Program-made: the position numbers and the translations under genes | The notes under the pieces: model-generated | What the model was told of the DNA's origin: nothing | What the model saw: the letters and a program-made list of their open reading frames with translations, nothing else | Databases searched by the model: none | Shown: piece by piece, positions 17,146-25,631 of the stretch | How positions within the stretch are numbered: position 1 is the stretch's first letter | Layout of the letters: each line of letters starts with the position of its first letter | From: Pseudarthrobacter siccitolerans | GTDB lineage: Bacteria > Actinomycetota > Actinomycetes > Actinomycetales > Micrococcaceae | Length of the DNA: 64,000 bases | Direction of reading: 5' to 3' | NCBI RefSeq assembly: GCF_001046895.1 | Contig: NZ_CAQI01000048.1 | Location: forward strand, 1-64,000

Positions 17146-17871
17146 ATGACCGACTTCTTCACCATGCAGCCCGGCGAGACCGCAGCTCCAGTTCCCGCAG
17201 GACCCGTCTTGTGCGCAGGGACAGCCGGCATGCGTCGCATCCACCGCTTCTTCCTCTGGGCCTACGAGGAGGCTCCCGGCCTGGTGCGTTCCGCCGCGGC
17301 CGGAGACACCGCCCGCGCCGCGTACGTGGGCGAAGTGCTGGGGAACTTCGACAAGGTCCTCCACATCCACCACGAGGGCGAGGACATGCTGATGTACCCG
17401 CAACTGAAGGAACGGGCACCGGCATGTGCTTTGCATGTGGGGCTGATGCTCGAGCAGCACCGCCAAGTCACCGAACGGCTCGAAAGCATCGAACCGCTCC
17501 GGCTGCGCTGGATGCAAACGGCGGACGCGGAAACGGGCCAGGAACTCGCGGAACGCTACGAAGACCTGAAGGCTGTCCTCAACATCCATCTGCGCCGCGA
17601 AGTCACCGAGGTGATGCCCGCGGTGGACAGGGTGCTGACCGACAAGGAAATGCAGACAGCCGCACAGCACGGGATCAACCAGCTCGACAAGAAATTCCTG
17701 GTGGGCTACCTCGGCATGGTGCTTTCCACGAATCCGCCGGCGGACCAGAGGGAGATGCTCAAAGAAATTCCCCCGCCGGTCCGCCTCGGGTACCGCCTCG
17801 TCGGACGGAGGTTGTACCGCAAGCAGTACGCCACGCTCTTCCCGGGCCGCCCGATTCCCGAAACGCTGTAG
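17146..17871 (+). CDS. Hemerythrin HHE-domain protein
   Basis: A 241-residue protein with a hemerythrin-type four-helix domain. Candidate diiron ligands are in MRRIHRFFLW, VLHIHHEGEDMLMYPQL, LMLEQHRQ and LNIHLRREVTEVMP, in family order. A basic C-terminal extension (from about residue 200) is not part of the domain. The ATG at 17146 has AAGGGG upstream. A small membrane protein gene follows after 8 bp, so the two are co-transcribed. Such proteins are implicated in oxygen, NO or redox sensing; the ligand here is unknown. Confidence 0.87.
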   Translation: MTDFFTMQPGETAAPVPAGPVLCAGTAGMRRIHRFFLWAYEEAPGLVRSAAAGDTARAAYVGEVLGNFDKVLHIHHEGEDMLMYPQLKERAPACALHVGLMLEQHRQVTERLESIEPLRLRWMQTADAETGQELAERYEDLKAVLNIHLRREVTEVMPAVDRVLTDKEMQTAAQHGINQLDKKFLVGYLGMVLSTNPPADQREMLKEIPPPVRLGYRLVGRRLYRKQYATLFPGRPIPETL

Positions 17872-17879
17872 GGCCCGTC

Positions 17880-18509
17880 ATGGCCCAGGGAAGTTTCGAC
17901 AACACCTTCTGGACAGGACGGTTCCCGAGGTGGGCCGGTGCAGCAGCGATACTCGGCGGATTGCTTTGCGCCCTCGCAGCCTTCCTGCACAACCTGCAAC
18001 CCATCGGCTGTATCGGCATGGACTGCGAGACGACGGCGATGCGTTCAGCCACCGGGTTTGTTTCCGTCGCAGGCGCTGCCGCATCCCTCCTCACCTTGCT
18101 GGGCATCGCGGGGATGACCCTGCTTGCCCGGCGATCCGGCCACCACCGGAAACTCGCGAACGCCGGCCTGCTGACAGCCGCCGTCGGCTTCATCCTGCTG
18201 TTTGCCGGCTCGCTCATACAAACGGCATTCTTCGCCGGCGACTTCCCCGGTATGCCGTTCTTTGTCATCCCCGGACTGCTGGCCGTGATCGCAGGTTTCC
18301 TGATGATCGGAGTTTTTATTCTTCGCGCTGGAGTTTTTCCCCGCTGGCTGGGGATTTTCTTCGTGGTCAGCAGTATCGCTTTGCTGGCAGCCAATGAGCA
18401 GACGCCGGCGGTCCTGCTGGCCATACCTTTTGGGCTCGCCATGGTGCTGGCGGGCTACTTCATGCTGGGCGGCGTCCGCAGGCCTGACGCTGCTCCCGCG
18501 GGGAGGTAG
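17880..18509 (+). CDS. Membrane protein of unknown function
   Basis: A 209-residue protein with six hydrophobic segments, resembling DUF998/DUF4386-like small membrane proteins in length and layout (first segment WAGAAAILGGLLCALAAFLH). A CIGMDCETTAMR loop after the first segment holds two cysteines on one side of the membrane. It starts 8 bp after the hemerythrin gene and is probably translationally linked to it. No enzyme motif is visible. Confidence 0.75.
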   Translation: MAQGSFDNTFWTGRFPRWAGAAAILGGLLCALAAFLHNLQPIGCIGMDCETTAMRSATGFVSVAGAAASLLTLLGIAGMTLLARRSGHHRKLANAGLLTAAVGFILLFAGSLIQTAFFAGDFPGMPFFVIPGLLAVIAGFLMIGVFILRAGVFPRWLGIFFVVSSIALLAANEQTPAVLLAIPFGLAMVLAGYFMLGGVRRPDAAPAGR

Positions 18510-18518
18510 GGCGCAGGC

Positions 18519-19505
18519 TCAGCCGATCGGCACGGGCTCAACCGCCGGCCGCAGCGTCAGTAGCGTCTCCACCAGGTGCGGGGCGAAGTCCTCCTCGAGC
18601 GAGAGCACCACGCGGCACCGCGCGCCCTTCACTGGCGGATAGCCGGCATACAGGCCACGCATATCGCAGACGGTCTGCCCGCGGCCCGGCCCGTCGGAGG
18701 TGTCGACGGCGGCACGCACCACGGGCGCTGAGGCGGCCTTAACAGCACCCACCGCGAGCGCTGCCGCCAGCGGATCGTGCATGGCGGAGCAGGGCCGGCC
18801 GTAGATGCCCTCGTAGAACCGGAAGTAATAGCCCAGCATCTCCCCCAGCGCCTGTGCCACCGGCGAACAAGACGCCAGTAGCTCCTGCCGGTGCGTCTCT
18901 TCCAGCACCGAAGCCATGGTCACGTCCAGCGGCACCAGGGTGATGTCCCAACCGGCGGCCAGTACCAGGGCGGCGGCCTCAGGGTCGTTGTGGATGTTGG
19001 CCTCCGCCACCGGCGTGATGTTGCCGGGAGCCAGGGCAGCTCCGCCCATCACGGTGATCGACTCCACCAGGGACGGAAGGGCAGGCTCCAGCTGAAGGGC
19101 CTCGGCGATGTTGGTCAGCGGCCCGATCGCCAGGACCTTCAGGGTGCCAGGGTACAGATGGGCCAACCGGACCAGCATCTCAGCCGCGGATTCCTCCACA
19201 ACCGGAGCCGCCGCCGTCGTGAGCGCCACCTCACCGATTCCGTTCCCGCCATGCACCCACGGCGCCCCGCCGCCGAAGGAACCGGCGAGGGGGTCGTGCG
19301 CGCCGAGCGCCACGGGGATGTGGGCGTGCCCGGCGAGCTGGAGCAGGTCCAGGGTGTTGCGGGCGCCGACGGCGGCACTGACGTTGCCGCTGACGGTCCC
19401 GATGCCCACCACCTCGGCGGCGGGGGCGGCCAGCAGGTAGGCCAGGGCGAGGGCGTCGTCGATGCCGGTGTCGCAGTCCAGGTAGAACGGGGAGGTGGCG
19501 GTCAT
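18519..19505 (-). CDS. Nucleoside hydrolase (UriH-like)
   Basis: A 328-residue inosine/uridine-preferring nucleoside hydrolase that splits ribonucleosides to base plus ribose. The calcium-binding signature DCDTGIDDALAL is at residues 9-20; the later Asn/Asp cluster ANIHNDPEAA and the C-terminal AMHDPLAAALA with the catalytic-site histidine are in place. It follows an MFS transporter gene by 29 bp on the same strand, and a ribokinase gene is divergent, reproducing the uridine-use gene set known in Corynebacterium (uriR-rbsK1-uriT-uriH). Substrate preference between pyrimidine and purine nucleosides is not decided by the sequence. Confidence 0.9.
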   Translation of the reverse strand: MTATSPFYLDCDTGIDDALALAYLLAAPAAEVVGIGTVSGNVSAAVGARNTLDLLQLAGHAHIPVALGAHDPLAGSFGGGAPWVHGGNGIGEVALTTAAAPVVEESAAEMLVRLAHLYPGTLKVLAIGPLTNIAEALQLEPALPSLVESITVMGGAALAPGNITPVAEANIHNDPEAAALVLAAGWDITLVPLDVTMASVLEETHRQELLASCSPVAQALGEMLGYYFRFYEGIYGRPCSAMHDPLAAALAVGAVKAASAPVVRAAVDTSDGPGRGQTVCDMRGLYAGYPPVKGARCRVVLSLEEDFAPHLVETLLTLRPAVEPVPIG

Positions 19506-19534
19506 GGCGGTAATTCTCTTTCGGTTGAAGCGGG

Positions 19535-20980
19535 TTAGACGGTCTCGCCCTTGGGGGCGGCGACGAAGAGGCTGACGATGAACGCGGCGGCCGTGATGGC
19601 CACCGAGATCCAGAGGGCGGTGGCGTACCCGGCGGCCGTGGCCTGGGCAGCGAACGGTGCCACGAGGACGACGCCGAGGCTCGCCCCGATGCCGAAGGAG
19701 GCGCCGTTGATACCGGGCAGCGCGGCCGGGGCTTCCTTGGGCGAGAGCAGCACCGAGAGCCCGTTGATGGCCGTGAGGAACAGGCCGTTGTAGAAGATGC
19801 CCAGGGCCGCGACGGCGATCAGCACCGCCGTGTGGTTGGTGGAGAACGTGGCGGCAGCGATGGCGCAGGCCAGGCTGAGCCCGGTTCCAGCGCGGAGGGT
19901 CTTGATCCAGCCGCGGCGGTCGGCCAGCCAGCCTGCCAAAGGTGCGGCGAAGACGCCGATGAGCGCGGCCGGGGTGAGGAACAGCAGAGCCGAGAGGGAG
20001 GCACTGAGTCCGAAGCCGCCGTCGGGATCCTGGCTCAGCAGCACCACGGTGAAGTTGATGATGGCGAAGATGCCGGCGAGGGTGAGGACGGTGGTGGCGA
20101 TGACCGGCCATACCTGGCGTGAGCGCAGGTGGTGGACGGCGATCAGCGGGTTGCTGCGGCGCTTTTCGATCATCCAGAAGGCGGTGAAGGACGCAATAGT
20201 GCCGGCCAGCAGGGCCAGGGTGGAGGGCGCGGTCCAGCCTGCTGCCGAGCCGTCGGAGACGAAGTAGGTGATGAACACCAGGAACAGTGAGAGGGAGCCG
20301 GCGCCCCACCAATCCATGGCGCCGCGGATGCCGGCGGGACGGCCCTTCGGCACCATTTTGATGATGCAGGCGGCGGCGATGGCGGTGAGGACCAGGACCA
20401 CGACGAAGATGGACCGGAAGCCGAGTGTCTCGGCCATGAGCCCGCCGACGTAGCCGTCCACGCCGCCGATTCCGCCGTTGATGGCGGCGATGATGCCCAC
20501 GGACGTGCCGAAGACCTTGGCCTGCAGGTTCTCGCTGAGCACGATGTAGGCGAGCGCGAAGACGGCGCTGGAGACGCCCTGCAGGAACCGGCCGGTGACC
20601 AGCAGCGGCAGCGTGGGCGCGGTGATGCAGAGGATGGTGCCGGCACCCATGATCCCGAGGACCAGGAGCAGCGCGGCGCGGCGGCCGATGAAGTCGCTCC
20701 ACCGGCCGATCACGGGCCCGGCGATGGCACCGGCGAGGAAGAACATGGACTGCACGGGGGCGGCGCTGTCCGCGCCCTGGCCGAACTCGGCGGCGATCTG
20801 CGGCAGTGCGGGAGTGACCATGCTGGCGTTGAGCTGGAAGGACAGGACGCCGAGCAGCAGCGTGGAGATCAGCAGGGCGGCGCGGCGGCCCTGGAAGGCG
20901 GCTGGGTTCGTCTCGGGAACGACGACGGCGGGCGCGGCCTGGGCGGGAGGCGCGGCGGCCGCTGGGGTTGGGGTGTTCAC
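19535..20980 (-). CDS. MFS transporter, probable nucleoside importer (UriT-like)
   Basis: A 481-residue major facilitator with about fourteen hydrophobic segments, of the DHA2-like shape. The loop after segment 2 (GRWSDFIGRRAALLLVLG) and its second-half counterpart (GWLADRRGWIKTLRAG) are the MFS signature. The start is GTG with AAGGAG upstream. It precedes the nucleoside hydrolase gene and is divergent from ribokinase, so it probably imports uridine or related nucleosides although it belongs to a family also known for drug export. Function rests on context. Confidence 0.82.
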   Translation of the reverse strand: MNTPTPAAAAPPAQAAPAVVVPETNPAAFQGRRAALLISTLLLGVLSFQLNASMVTPALPQIAAEFGQGADSAAPVQSMFFLAGAIAGPVIGRWSDFIGRRAALLLVLGIMGAGTILCITAPTLPLLVTGRFLQGVSSAVFALAYIVLSENLQAKVFGTSVGIIAAINGGIGGVDGYVGGLMAETLGFRSIFVVVLVLTAIAAACIIKMVPKGRPAGIRGAMDWWGAGSLSLFLVFITYFVSDGSAAGWTAPSTLALLAGTIASFTAFWMIEKRRSNPLIAVHHLRSRQVWPVIATTVLTLAGIFAIINFTVVLLSQDPDGGFGLSASLSALLFLTPAALIGVFAAPLAGWLADRRGWIKTLRAGTGLSLACAIAAATFSTNHTAVLIAVAALGIFYNGLFLTAINGLSVLLSPKEAPAALPGINGASFGIGASLGVVLVAPFAAQATAAGYATALWISVAITAAAFIVSLFVAAPKGETV

Positions 20981-21027
20981 ATCAAACTCCTTTGTTTCAG
21001 CAGGCGGGTCCTGCGGTTGGGATGTGA

Positions 21028-21040
21028 GTTGTTATACAAC
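21028..21040. promoter_or_regulatory. Candidate operator in the nucleoside-locus divergent promoter
   Basis: GTTGTTATACAAC is a perfect 5+5 inverted repeat around TAT, in the 142-bp gap between the transporter and ribokinase genes. A rightward -10-like TACACT lies at 21071. The shape suits a GntR/HutC-type regulator; the adjacent locus encodes none. Confidence 0.4.
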
Positions 21041-21122
21041 CATGTATGACGGACAAGTACAACAGTGGCGTACACTATTTCCTAATCCGGCCGCTTCCGG
21101 CTCCTCCCGCGTAAGGAATCTC

Positions 21123-21989
21123 ATGAGCAACCACCTTCCTGCCCTCACTGTTGTGGGCAGCATCAACCTGGACCTGATCGCCACCGCCCAGCGGCTCCCC
21201 ACCGCGGGCGAAACCATCGGCGACGCCGTCCTGTCCGAACAGCCCGGCGGCAAGGGCGCCAACCAGGCCGCCGCTGCAGCCCGGCTGGGCGGCAGCGCAC
21301 GCATGATCGGCGCCGTGGGCAGCGATTCGCACGGCAGGCGGATGCTCGACGCGCTGGCGAGTGCCGGCGTCGACACCGATGACGTGGCGGTCCTCCCCCA
21401 GCCGACGGGGACCGCGCTGATTGTTGTGGACCGCGACGGTGAGAACCAGATTGTGGTGTGCCCGGGCGCCAACTCCCACCTGTCGCTGAAGGGAGTGGAG
21501 TTCGCTCCGGACGAGGCGGTGCTGTGCCAGTTGGAGGTGGGCCTGCCGGTGGTGCTGGAAGCCGCGCGCCGCTCCTCTGGATTCTTTGTACTGAACGCCG
21601 CGCCTGCCATGAACCTGCCGGCGGAACTGCTGGAGCGCTGCGACCTGGTGATCGTGAACGAGAGCGAGTACGCCCTGATCCCCGCCCTTGCGTCGGCGAA
21701 GCTGGTGGCGGTGACGTACGGGGGTGACGGCTCGGCGATGTTTGAGCATGGCCGTAAGGTGGCGGAGGCTCCGTCAGCGTCAGTGCAGGTGGCCAACACC
21801 ATCGGCGCCGGGGATGCCTTTTGCGCCGCACTGGTCCTGGCGCTGCAGCAGGGACTGGATTATGCCCGGGCGCTGGCCGTGGCCAACGCGGTGGGCGGAG
21901 ACGCGGTGGGCGACCCCTCATCCCAGCCGGAGTTGGCACGACTGGGAAACTATATCGAGCGGACTGCCGCGACCACAGGCGTGCAGTGA
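21123..21989 (+). CDS. rbsK: Ribokinase
   Basis: A 288-residue PfkB-family kinase that phosphorylates ribose to ribose-5-phosphate. VVGSINLDLIATAQRLPTAG and QPGGKGANQAAAAARLGG form the ribose-binding signature; ANTIGAGDAFCAALV is the anion-hole/catalytic-Asp motif. The frame is open further upstream, but the ATG at 21123 fits the family N-terminus. It is divergent from the nucleoside transporter/hydrolase pair and would use the ribose they liberate. A GNAT gene starts inside its stop codon region (GTGA overlap). Confidence 0.92.
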   Translation: MSNHLPALTVVGSINLDLIATAQRLPTAGETIGDAVLSEQPGGKGANQAAAAARLGGSARMIGAVGSDSHGRRMLDALASAGVDTDDVAVLPQPTGTALIVVDRDGENQIVVCPGANSHLSLKGVEFAPDEAVLCQLEVGLPVVLEAARRSSGFFVLNAAPAMNLPAELLERCDLVIVNESEYALIPALASAKLVAVTYGGDGSAMFEHGRKVAEAPSASVQVANTIGAGDAFCAALVLALQQGLDYARALAVANAVGGDAVGDPSSQPELARLGNYIERTAATTGVQ

Positions 21990-22480
21990 GTGTCGCGTTC
22001 AGGCGGGCGGCGCCGTCGGACTTTCCGGACGTCCGGCGCATCACCCGCGATGCCTACCTGGCGGCCGGCCACTTCGAGGCCGACCATCCGTACATCGGCG
22101 TGCTCGAGGATGTGGAGCACCGGGCCGAGCATGCGCAGGTGTGGGTGGCGGAAGCTGCCGGTCGGGTGGTCGCGGCGGTGACATTGACGTTCTCCGGCGG
22201 GCCCTACAGCGAGATCGCCGTAGAGGGTGAGCTGGAGTTCCGCATGCTGGCCGTGGACCCGTCCTTCCAGGGCCACGGCATGGGCCGCGCAGTGGTGGGC
22301 AAGGTGGTGGAGCACGCCCGGCAGCTGCCCGGCATCGAGGCCATCAGCATCACCAGCGCCACGTTTATGGAACGGGCCCACGCGCTGTACGAGTCATTTG
22401 GGTTCCGGCGGGCGCCGGAGCGGGACTGGTACGTGCCGGGCGAGGACGTGCTGCTATGGGTATTCACGCTCAAGCTGTAA
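21986..22480 (+). CDS. GNAT-family N-acetyltransferase
   Basis: A 164-residue acetyltransferase with the GNAT fold. ELEFRMLAVDPSFQGHGMGR holds the acetyl-CoA pyrophosphate loop (Q/R-x-x-G-x-G/A), and HALYESFGFRRAPERDW is the C-terminal motif B. The GTG start overlaps the ribokinase stop by 4 bp, so expression is coupled, although a metabolic link is not obvious. The acceptor substrate is unknown. A remnant of its C-terminal half lies at 45078-45301. Confidence 0.9.
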   Translation: MSVAFRRAAPSDFPDVRRITRDAYLAAGHFEADHPYIGVLEDVEHRAEHAQVWVAEAAGRVVAAVTLTFSGGPYSEIAVEGELEFRMLAVDPSFQGHGMGRAVVGKVVEHARQLPGIEAISITSATFMERAHALYESFGFRRAPERDWYVPGEDVLLWVFTLKL

Positions 22481-22576
22481 TCCGGTGGTTGAGCCCGCCG
22501 AAACCGGGCCCGTCCAACCCGGCTCTCGAAGCTCCAATCCCTGCCCAAAATGACGGTGAGCTAGGTAAAATGGGCC

Positions 22577-22948
22577 ATGGTGTTCATCGGGCTCCTGCTA
22601 TGGATTTCTTTCCTTTTCGTTGCCCTGATCTTTTGCGGCATTATCTGGGCAGGATGCAAAGTGGCGCTCTGGCTGATGGACGTGGTGCCGCGGCTCACCG
22701 CGCCAAACTCCGGGCTGAAACCACCGCAGAACCCGGCCATCCGTCTGACGCCGAACGTGCCCCCGGCGCCATCCCCACGGAGCGTTCCCCGGGCTCCGGA
22801 CCGGCCCGTTGCCGAGGCCCACACCGCATCCGATATCTGGCCGAAATGGACCGCCTCCTACCGGCGGTACGTGGACCAGGAAAAGTCCCTGTGGCAGGAG
22901 CAGTTCGACGCCTTGACCAGCCACAAGACCCTGCCGGACAGCCCCTGA
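22577..22948 (+). CDS. Small single-pass membrane protein, hypothetical
   Basis: A 123-residue protein with one or two N-terminal hydrophobic segments (residues 2-35), then a proline-rich stretch (residues 42-75, many Pro-x-x repeats) and a polar C-terminal helix. The ribosome binding site is weak. Codon third positions are GC-rich like the neighbours, which supports real coding. I do not recognise a family. Confidence 0.55.
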   Translation: MVFIGLLLWISFLFVALIFCGIIWAGCKVALWLMDVVPRLTAPNSGLKPPQNPAIRLTPNVPPAPSPRSVPRAPDRPVAEAHTASDIWPKWTASYRRYVDQEKSLWQEQFDALTSHKTLPDSP

Positions 22949-23004
22949 TAGCGAGCAATCGCTTATCCCTTGACGGAACAGAACCGGCACTGTAACAGTT
23001 AGTC

Positions 23005-24597
23005 GTGGACGGATCGATGGAGAACCACGGCGGGACTGGCGCGGATGCCATCCCTGGTGGGCTCCGCCAGGATTCCGCGGCCCCTCCCCCGCTCCTGGAA
23101 GTCCGTGGACTGACCAAAAGCTTCTTCGGCATTCCCGTTCTGGAGGACGCCCACCTGACCCTTCACCGCGGCGAGGTCCACGGGCTCGTCGGCGAAAACG
23201 GCGCCGGGAAGTCCACCCTGATGAAGGTGCTTGCGGGGGTCTACCAGCCGGACGCGGGAACGGTGCTCCTGGACGGCCGCGAGGTCAGTTTCAGCCACCC
23301 CACCCAGGCCCACGAAGCCGGCCTGTCGTCCGTCTTCCAGGAGTTCAATCTCCTCCCGGACCGGACGGTGGCCGAGAACATCTACCTGGGCCGTGAGCCC
23401 CGCCGCGGGGTCCTGGTGAACAAGGCGCTGATGAACGCCAAGACGGCGGAGCTGCTGGAGTCGCTGGGGATTACAGCCATCCGGCCCACGGCCCAGGTGC
23501 GGAGCCTGACCGTCGCTGAGCAGCAGGTGGTGGAGATTGCGAAGGCGGTCAGCTACGACGCCCGGATCGTGTCCATGGACGAGCCCACCGCCGCGCTGGC
23601 CGGCGCCGAAGTTGAGCTGCTCTACCAGATCGTGTCCCGTCTGCGGGAACGTGGAACGGGGATCCTCTACGTCTCCCACCGGCTCCGGGAGCTCTTTGAT
23701 CTCTGCGACACCATCACGGTCCTGAAGGACGGCCGCGTGGTGAGCACCGGCCCCGCCTCCGAACTCGACGACACCAGGCTGGTCCGGCTGATGGTGGGCC
23801 GGCCTATTTCGGCCTTCTTCCCGGACAAGCTTCCCCGGACCGACGGCGACGCCGGAACCAGCCCTGCCCAGCCGATCCTCGAGCTGGAGGACGCCGGAAA
23901 CGGACAACTGGACGGGATCAGCTTCAGTGTCCAGCCGGGTGAAATTGTGGGCGTGGCCGGCCTCCAGGGCTCCGGCCGGACGGAACTGCTGCACGCCATC
24001 TTCGGCGCCGCCCCCTTTACCCGCGGCACCATGAAAGTGGAGGGCAAAGAACTTCTGCCCAAGACACCGCAGGAAGGCGTCCGGGCGCGGATGGCCCTCA
24101 TCACGGAAGACCGCAAGGCGGAGGGCCTGAGCCTCAACCAGTCCATCCTGAACAACGCGCTGACCGTCATCAGGTCGGTTTTCCCGCGCCGCACAGGTGC
24201 CGTCAGGACCGAGATCCCAGGAGTTTTTTCCTCCCTCGAGGTGGTGGCGCGGGACCTGGACCAGGAGGTGCAATACCTCTCCGGCGGGAACCAGCAGAAA
24301 GTGGTCCTTGCCAAGTGGCTGGCCATCCGCCCCCGCCTGGTCCTGCTGGATGAACCGACGCGCGGCATCGACGTCGGCGCCAAGGTGGCGGTGTACCGGC
24401 TGATGCGGCAGCTGGCAGCCGAGGGCAAAGCTATCCTGATGGTCTCCAGCGAGCTGCCAGAGGTCATCGGCATGTCCGACCGGATCCTGGTGATGCGCGA
24501 CGGGCGCCTGGCCGGCGAGCTTCCGGCCGGCACGTCCGAGGAAGCCGTCCTGCAGCTGGGAACGGGAGCCAGAACTGCTTCCGGAGGAGGAGCATGA
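23005..24597 (+). CDS. Sugar ABC transporter ATP-binding protein, RbsA/MglA type
   Basis: A 530-residue protein with two fused ATPase domains, as in ribose/galactose/xylose importers. The first domain has Walker A GENGAGKST, a degenerate signature SLTVAEQQ and Walker B IVSMDEPTAA. The second has the usual degenerate Walker A (GLQGSGRTE), a proper signature LSGGNQQK and LVLLDEPTRG. The start is GTG at 23005 or ATG at 23017; neither has a strong ribosome binding site. It heads a five-gene operon with two permeases, a binding protein and an epimerase, with 1-4 bp overlaps between the transporter genes. Confidence 0.93.
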   Translation: MDGSMENHGGTGADAIPGGLRQDSAAPPPLLEVRGLTKSFFGIPVLEDAHLTLHRGEVHGLVGENGAGKSTLMKVLAGVYQPDAGTVLLDGREVSFSHPTQAHEAGLSSVFQEFNLLPDRTVAENIYLGREPRRGVLVNKALMNAKTAELLESLGITAIRPTAQVRSLTVAEQQVVEIAKAVSYDARIVSMDEPTAALAGAEVELLYQIVSRLRERGTGILYVSHRLRELFDLCDTITVLKDGRVVSTGPASELDDTRLVRLMVGRPISAFFPDKLPRTDGDAGTSPAQPILELEDAGNGQLDGISFSVQPGEIVGVAGLQGSGRTELLHAIFGAAPFTRGTMKVEGKELLPKTPQEGVRARMALITEDRKAEGLSLNQSILNNALTVIRSVFPRRTGAVRTEIPGVFSSLEVVARDLDQEVQYLSGGNQQKVVLAKWLAIRPRLVLLDEPTRGIDVGAKVAVYRLMRQLAAEGKAILMVSSELPEVIGMSDRILVMRDGRLAGELPAGTSEEAVLQLGTGARTASGGGA

Positions 24598-25631
24598 AAC
24601 CACGTGGCAGCTTCTTTGACCGCCTGTCCTCCACCCAGATCGTCTACCTGGTGGCGCTGCTGACGCTGATCGTTGGTGCCGTCCTGGTGGGCACGGTGGG
24701 ACGGAATTTCTTCAGCCAGGGCAACATCTCCAGCATCCTGACCGGAACAAGCGTCCTGGGTTTCATCGCCATCGGGCAGACGCTGGTAATCCTGGCCGGC
24801 AGCCTGGATCTCTCGGTTCCCTACGTCGCCAGCCTGGCCAGCCTGATTGCCGCCGGCGTGTTGGCGAACAATCCCGGCAATGTCCTGCCCGGCGTCCTGC
24901 TCACGCTGGGTGCCGCGGCGGTCATCGGCCTGGCGAACGGACTGATCGTGGCGCGCCTCAATGTGCACGGTTTCATCGCCACGCTGGGCATGGGCCTGAT
25001 CATCAGCGGTTACCTCGGGACCAATTTCAAGGGCAGCTTCGGCCAGACCCCGCTCTCCTTCCGGCTGATCGGGGCCACCGGCCTGGGTCCCATTCCCATC
25101 TCCACCATCATCATGCTGGCCTGCGCGGGCCTGGCGATGCTGCTGCTCCACCGCACCCGGATGGGCCACCACCTCTACGCCGTCGGCGGTGACATTTCCG
25201 TGGCCCGGACCTCCGGGATCCGCGTCGATGCACCCGTTATCACCGCCCATGTGATTTGTTCGCTGCTCGCGGGAATGGCGGGGCTGCTCCTCGCCAGCCG
25301 GCTGGGCGTAGGCAGCCCGACGGTGGGTTCCCAGGGCGGCTACGACCTTCTCTCCATCGCCGCCGTCGTCCTCGGCGGCACCCTGCTGGCCGGCGGCAAA
25401 GGGACCATCACCGGCACCCTGGGCGGCGTCCTCATCTTCGCCATGCTGGACAACATCATGTCCGTCATGCAGATCAACCCCTTCCTCAAGGACGTGGTCA
25501 GGGGCGTGGTGATCGTGGTCGCCGTCGCCGTGTACGCCCGCCGCAGGATCGTCAACAGACCGGAACGGTTCGGCCCGAAGGGCTCCGCGGAAACGCCTGC
25601 CGCACAGGCCGTCCCCTCGGAGCGGCCATGA
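24594..25631 (+). CDS. Sugar ABC transporter permease, RbsC type (first)
   Basis: A 345-residue permease of the ribose/branched-chain superfamily, with eight to ten hydrophobic segments. The signature stretches AIGQTLVILAGSLDLSVPY and LGGTLLAGGKGTITGTLGGV are typical of RbsC/XylH. It overlaps the ATPase gene by 4 bp (ATGA) and the next permease by 4 bp. Two non-identical permeases imply a heterodimeric channel, as in some xylose and autoinducer-2 importers. The transported sugar is not identifiable from this chain. Confidence 0.92.
   Translation: MKPRGSFFDRLSSTQIVYLVALLTLIVGAVLVGTVGRNFFSQGNISSILTGTSVLGFIAIGQTLVILAGSLDLSVPYVASLASLIAAGVLANNPGNVLPGVLLTLGAAAVIGLANGLIVARLNVHGFIATLGMGLIISGYLGTNFKGSFGQTPLSFRLIGATGLGPIPISTIIMLACAGLAMLLLHRTRMGHHLYAVGGDISVARTSGIRVDAPVITAHVICSLLAGMAGLLLASRLGVGSPTVGSQGGYDLLSIAAVVLGGTLLAGGKGTITGTLGGVLIFAMLDNIMSVMQINPFLKDVVRGVVIVVAVAVYARRRIVNRPERFGPKGSAETPAAQAVPSERP

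Noticed and set aside
19535..20980. MFS protein as a drug efflux pump
   Set aside because: The family is compatible with efflux, but tight linkage with nucleoside hydrolase and ribokinase makes nucleoside uptake more likely.
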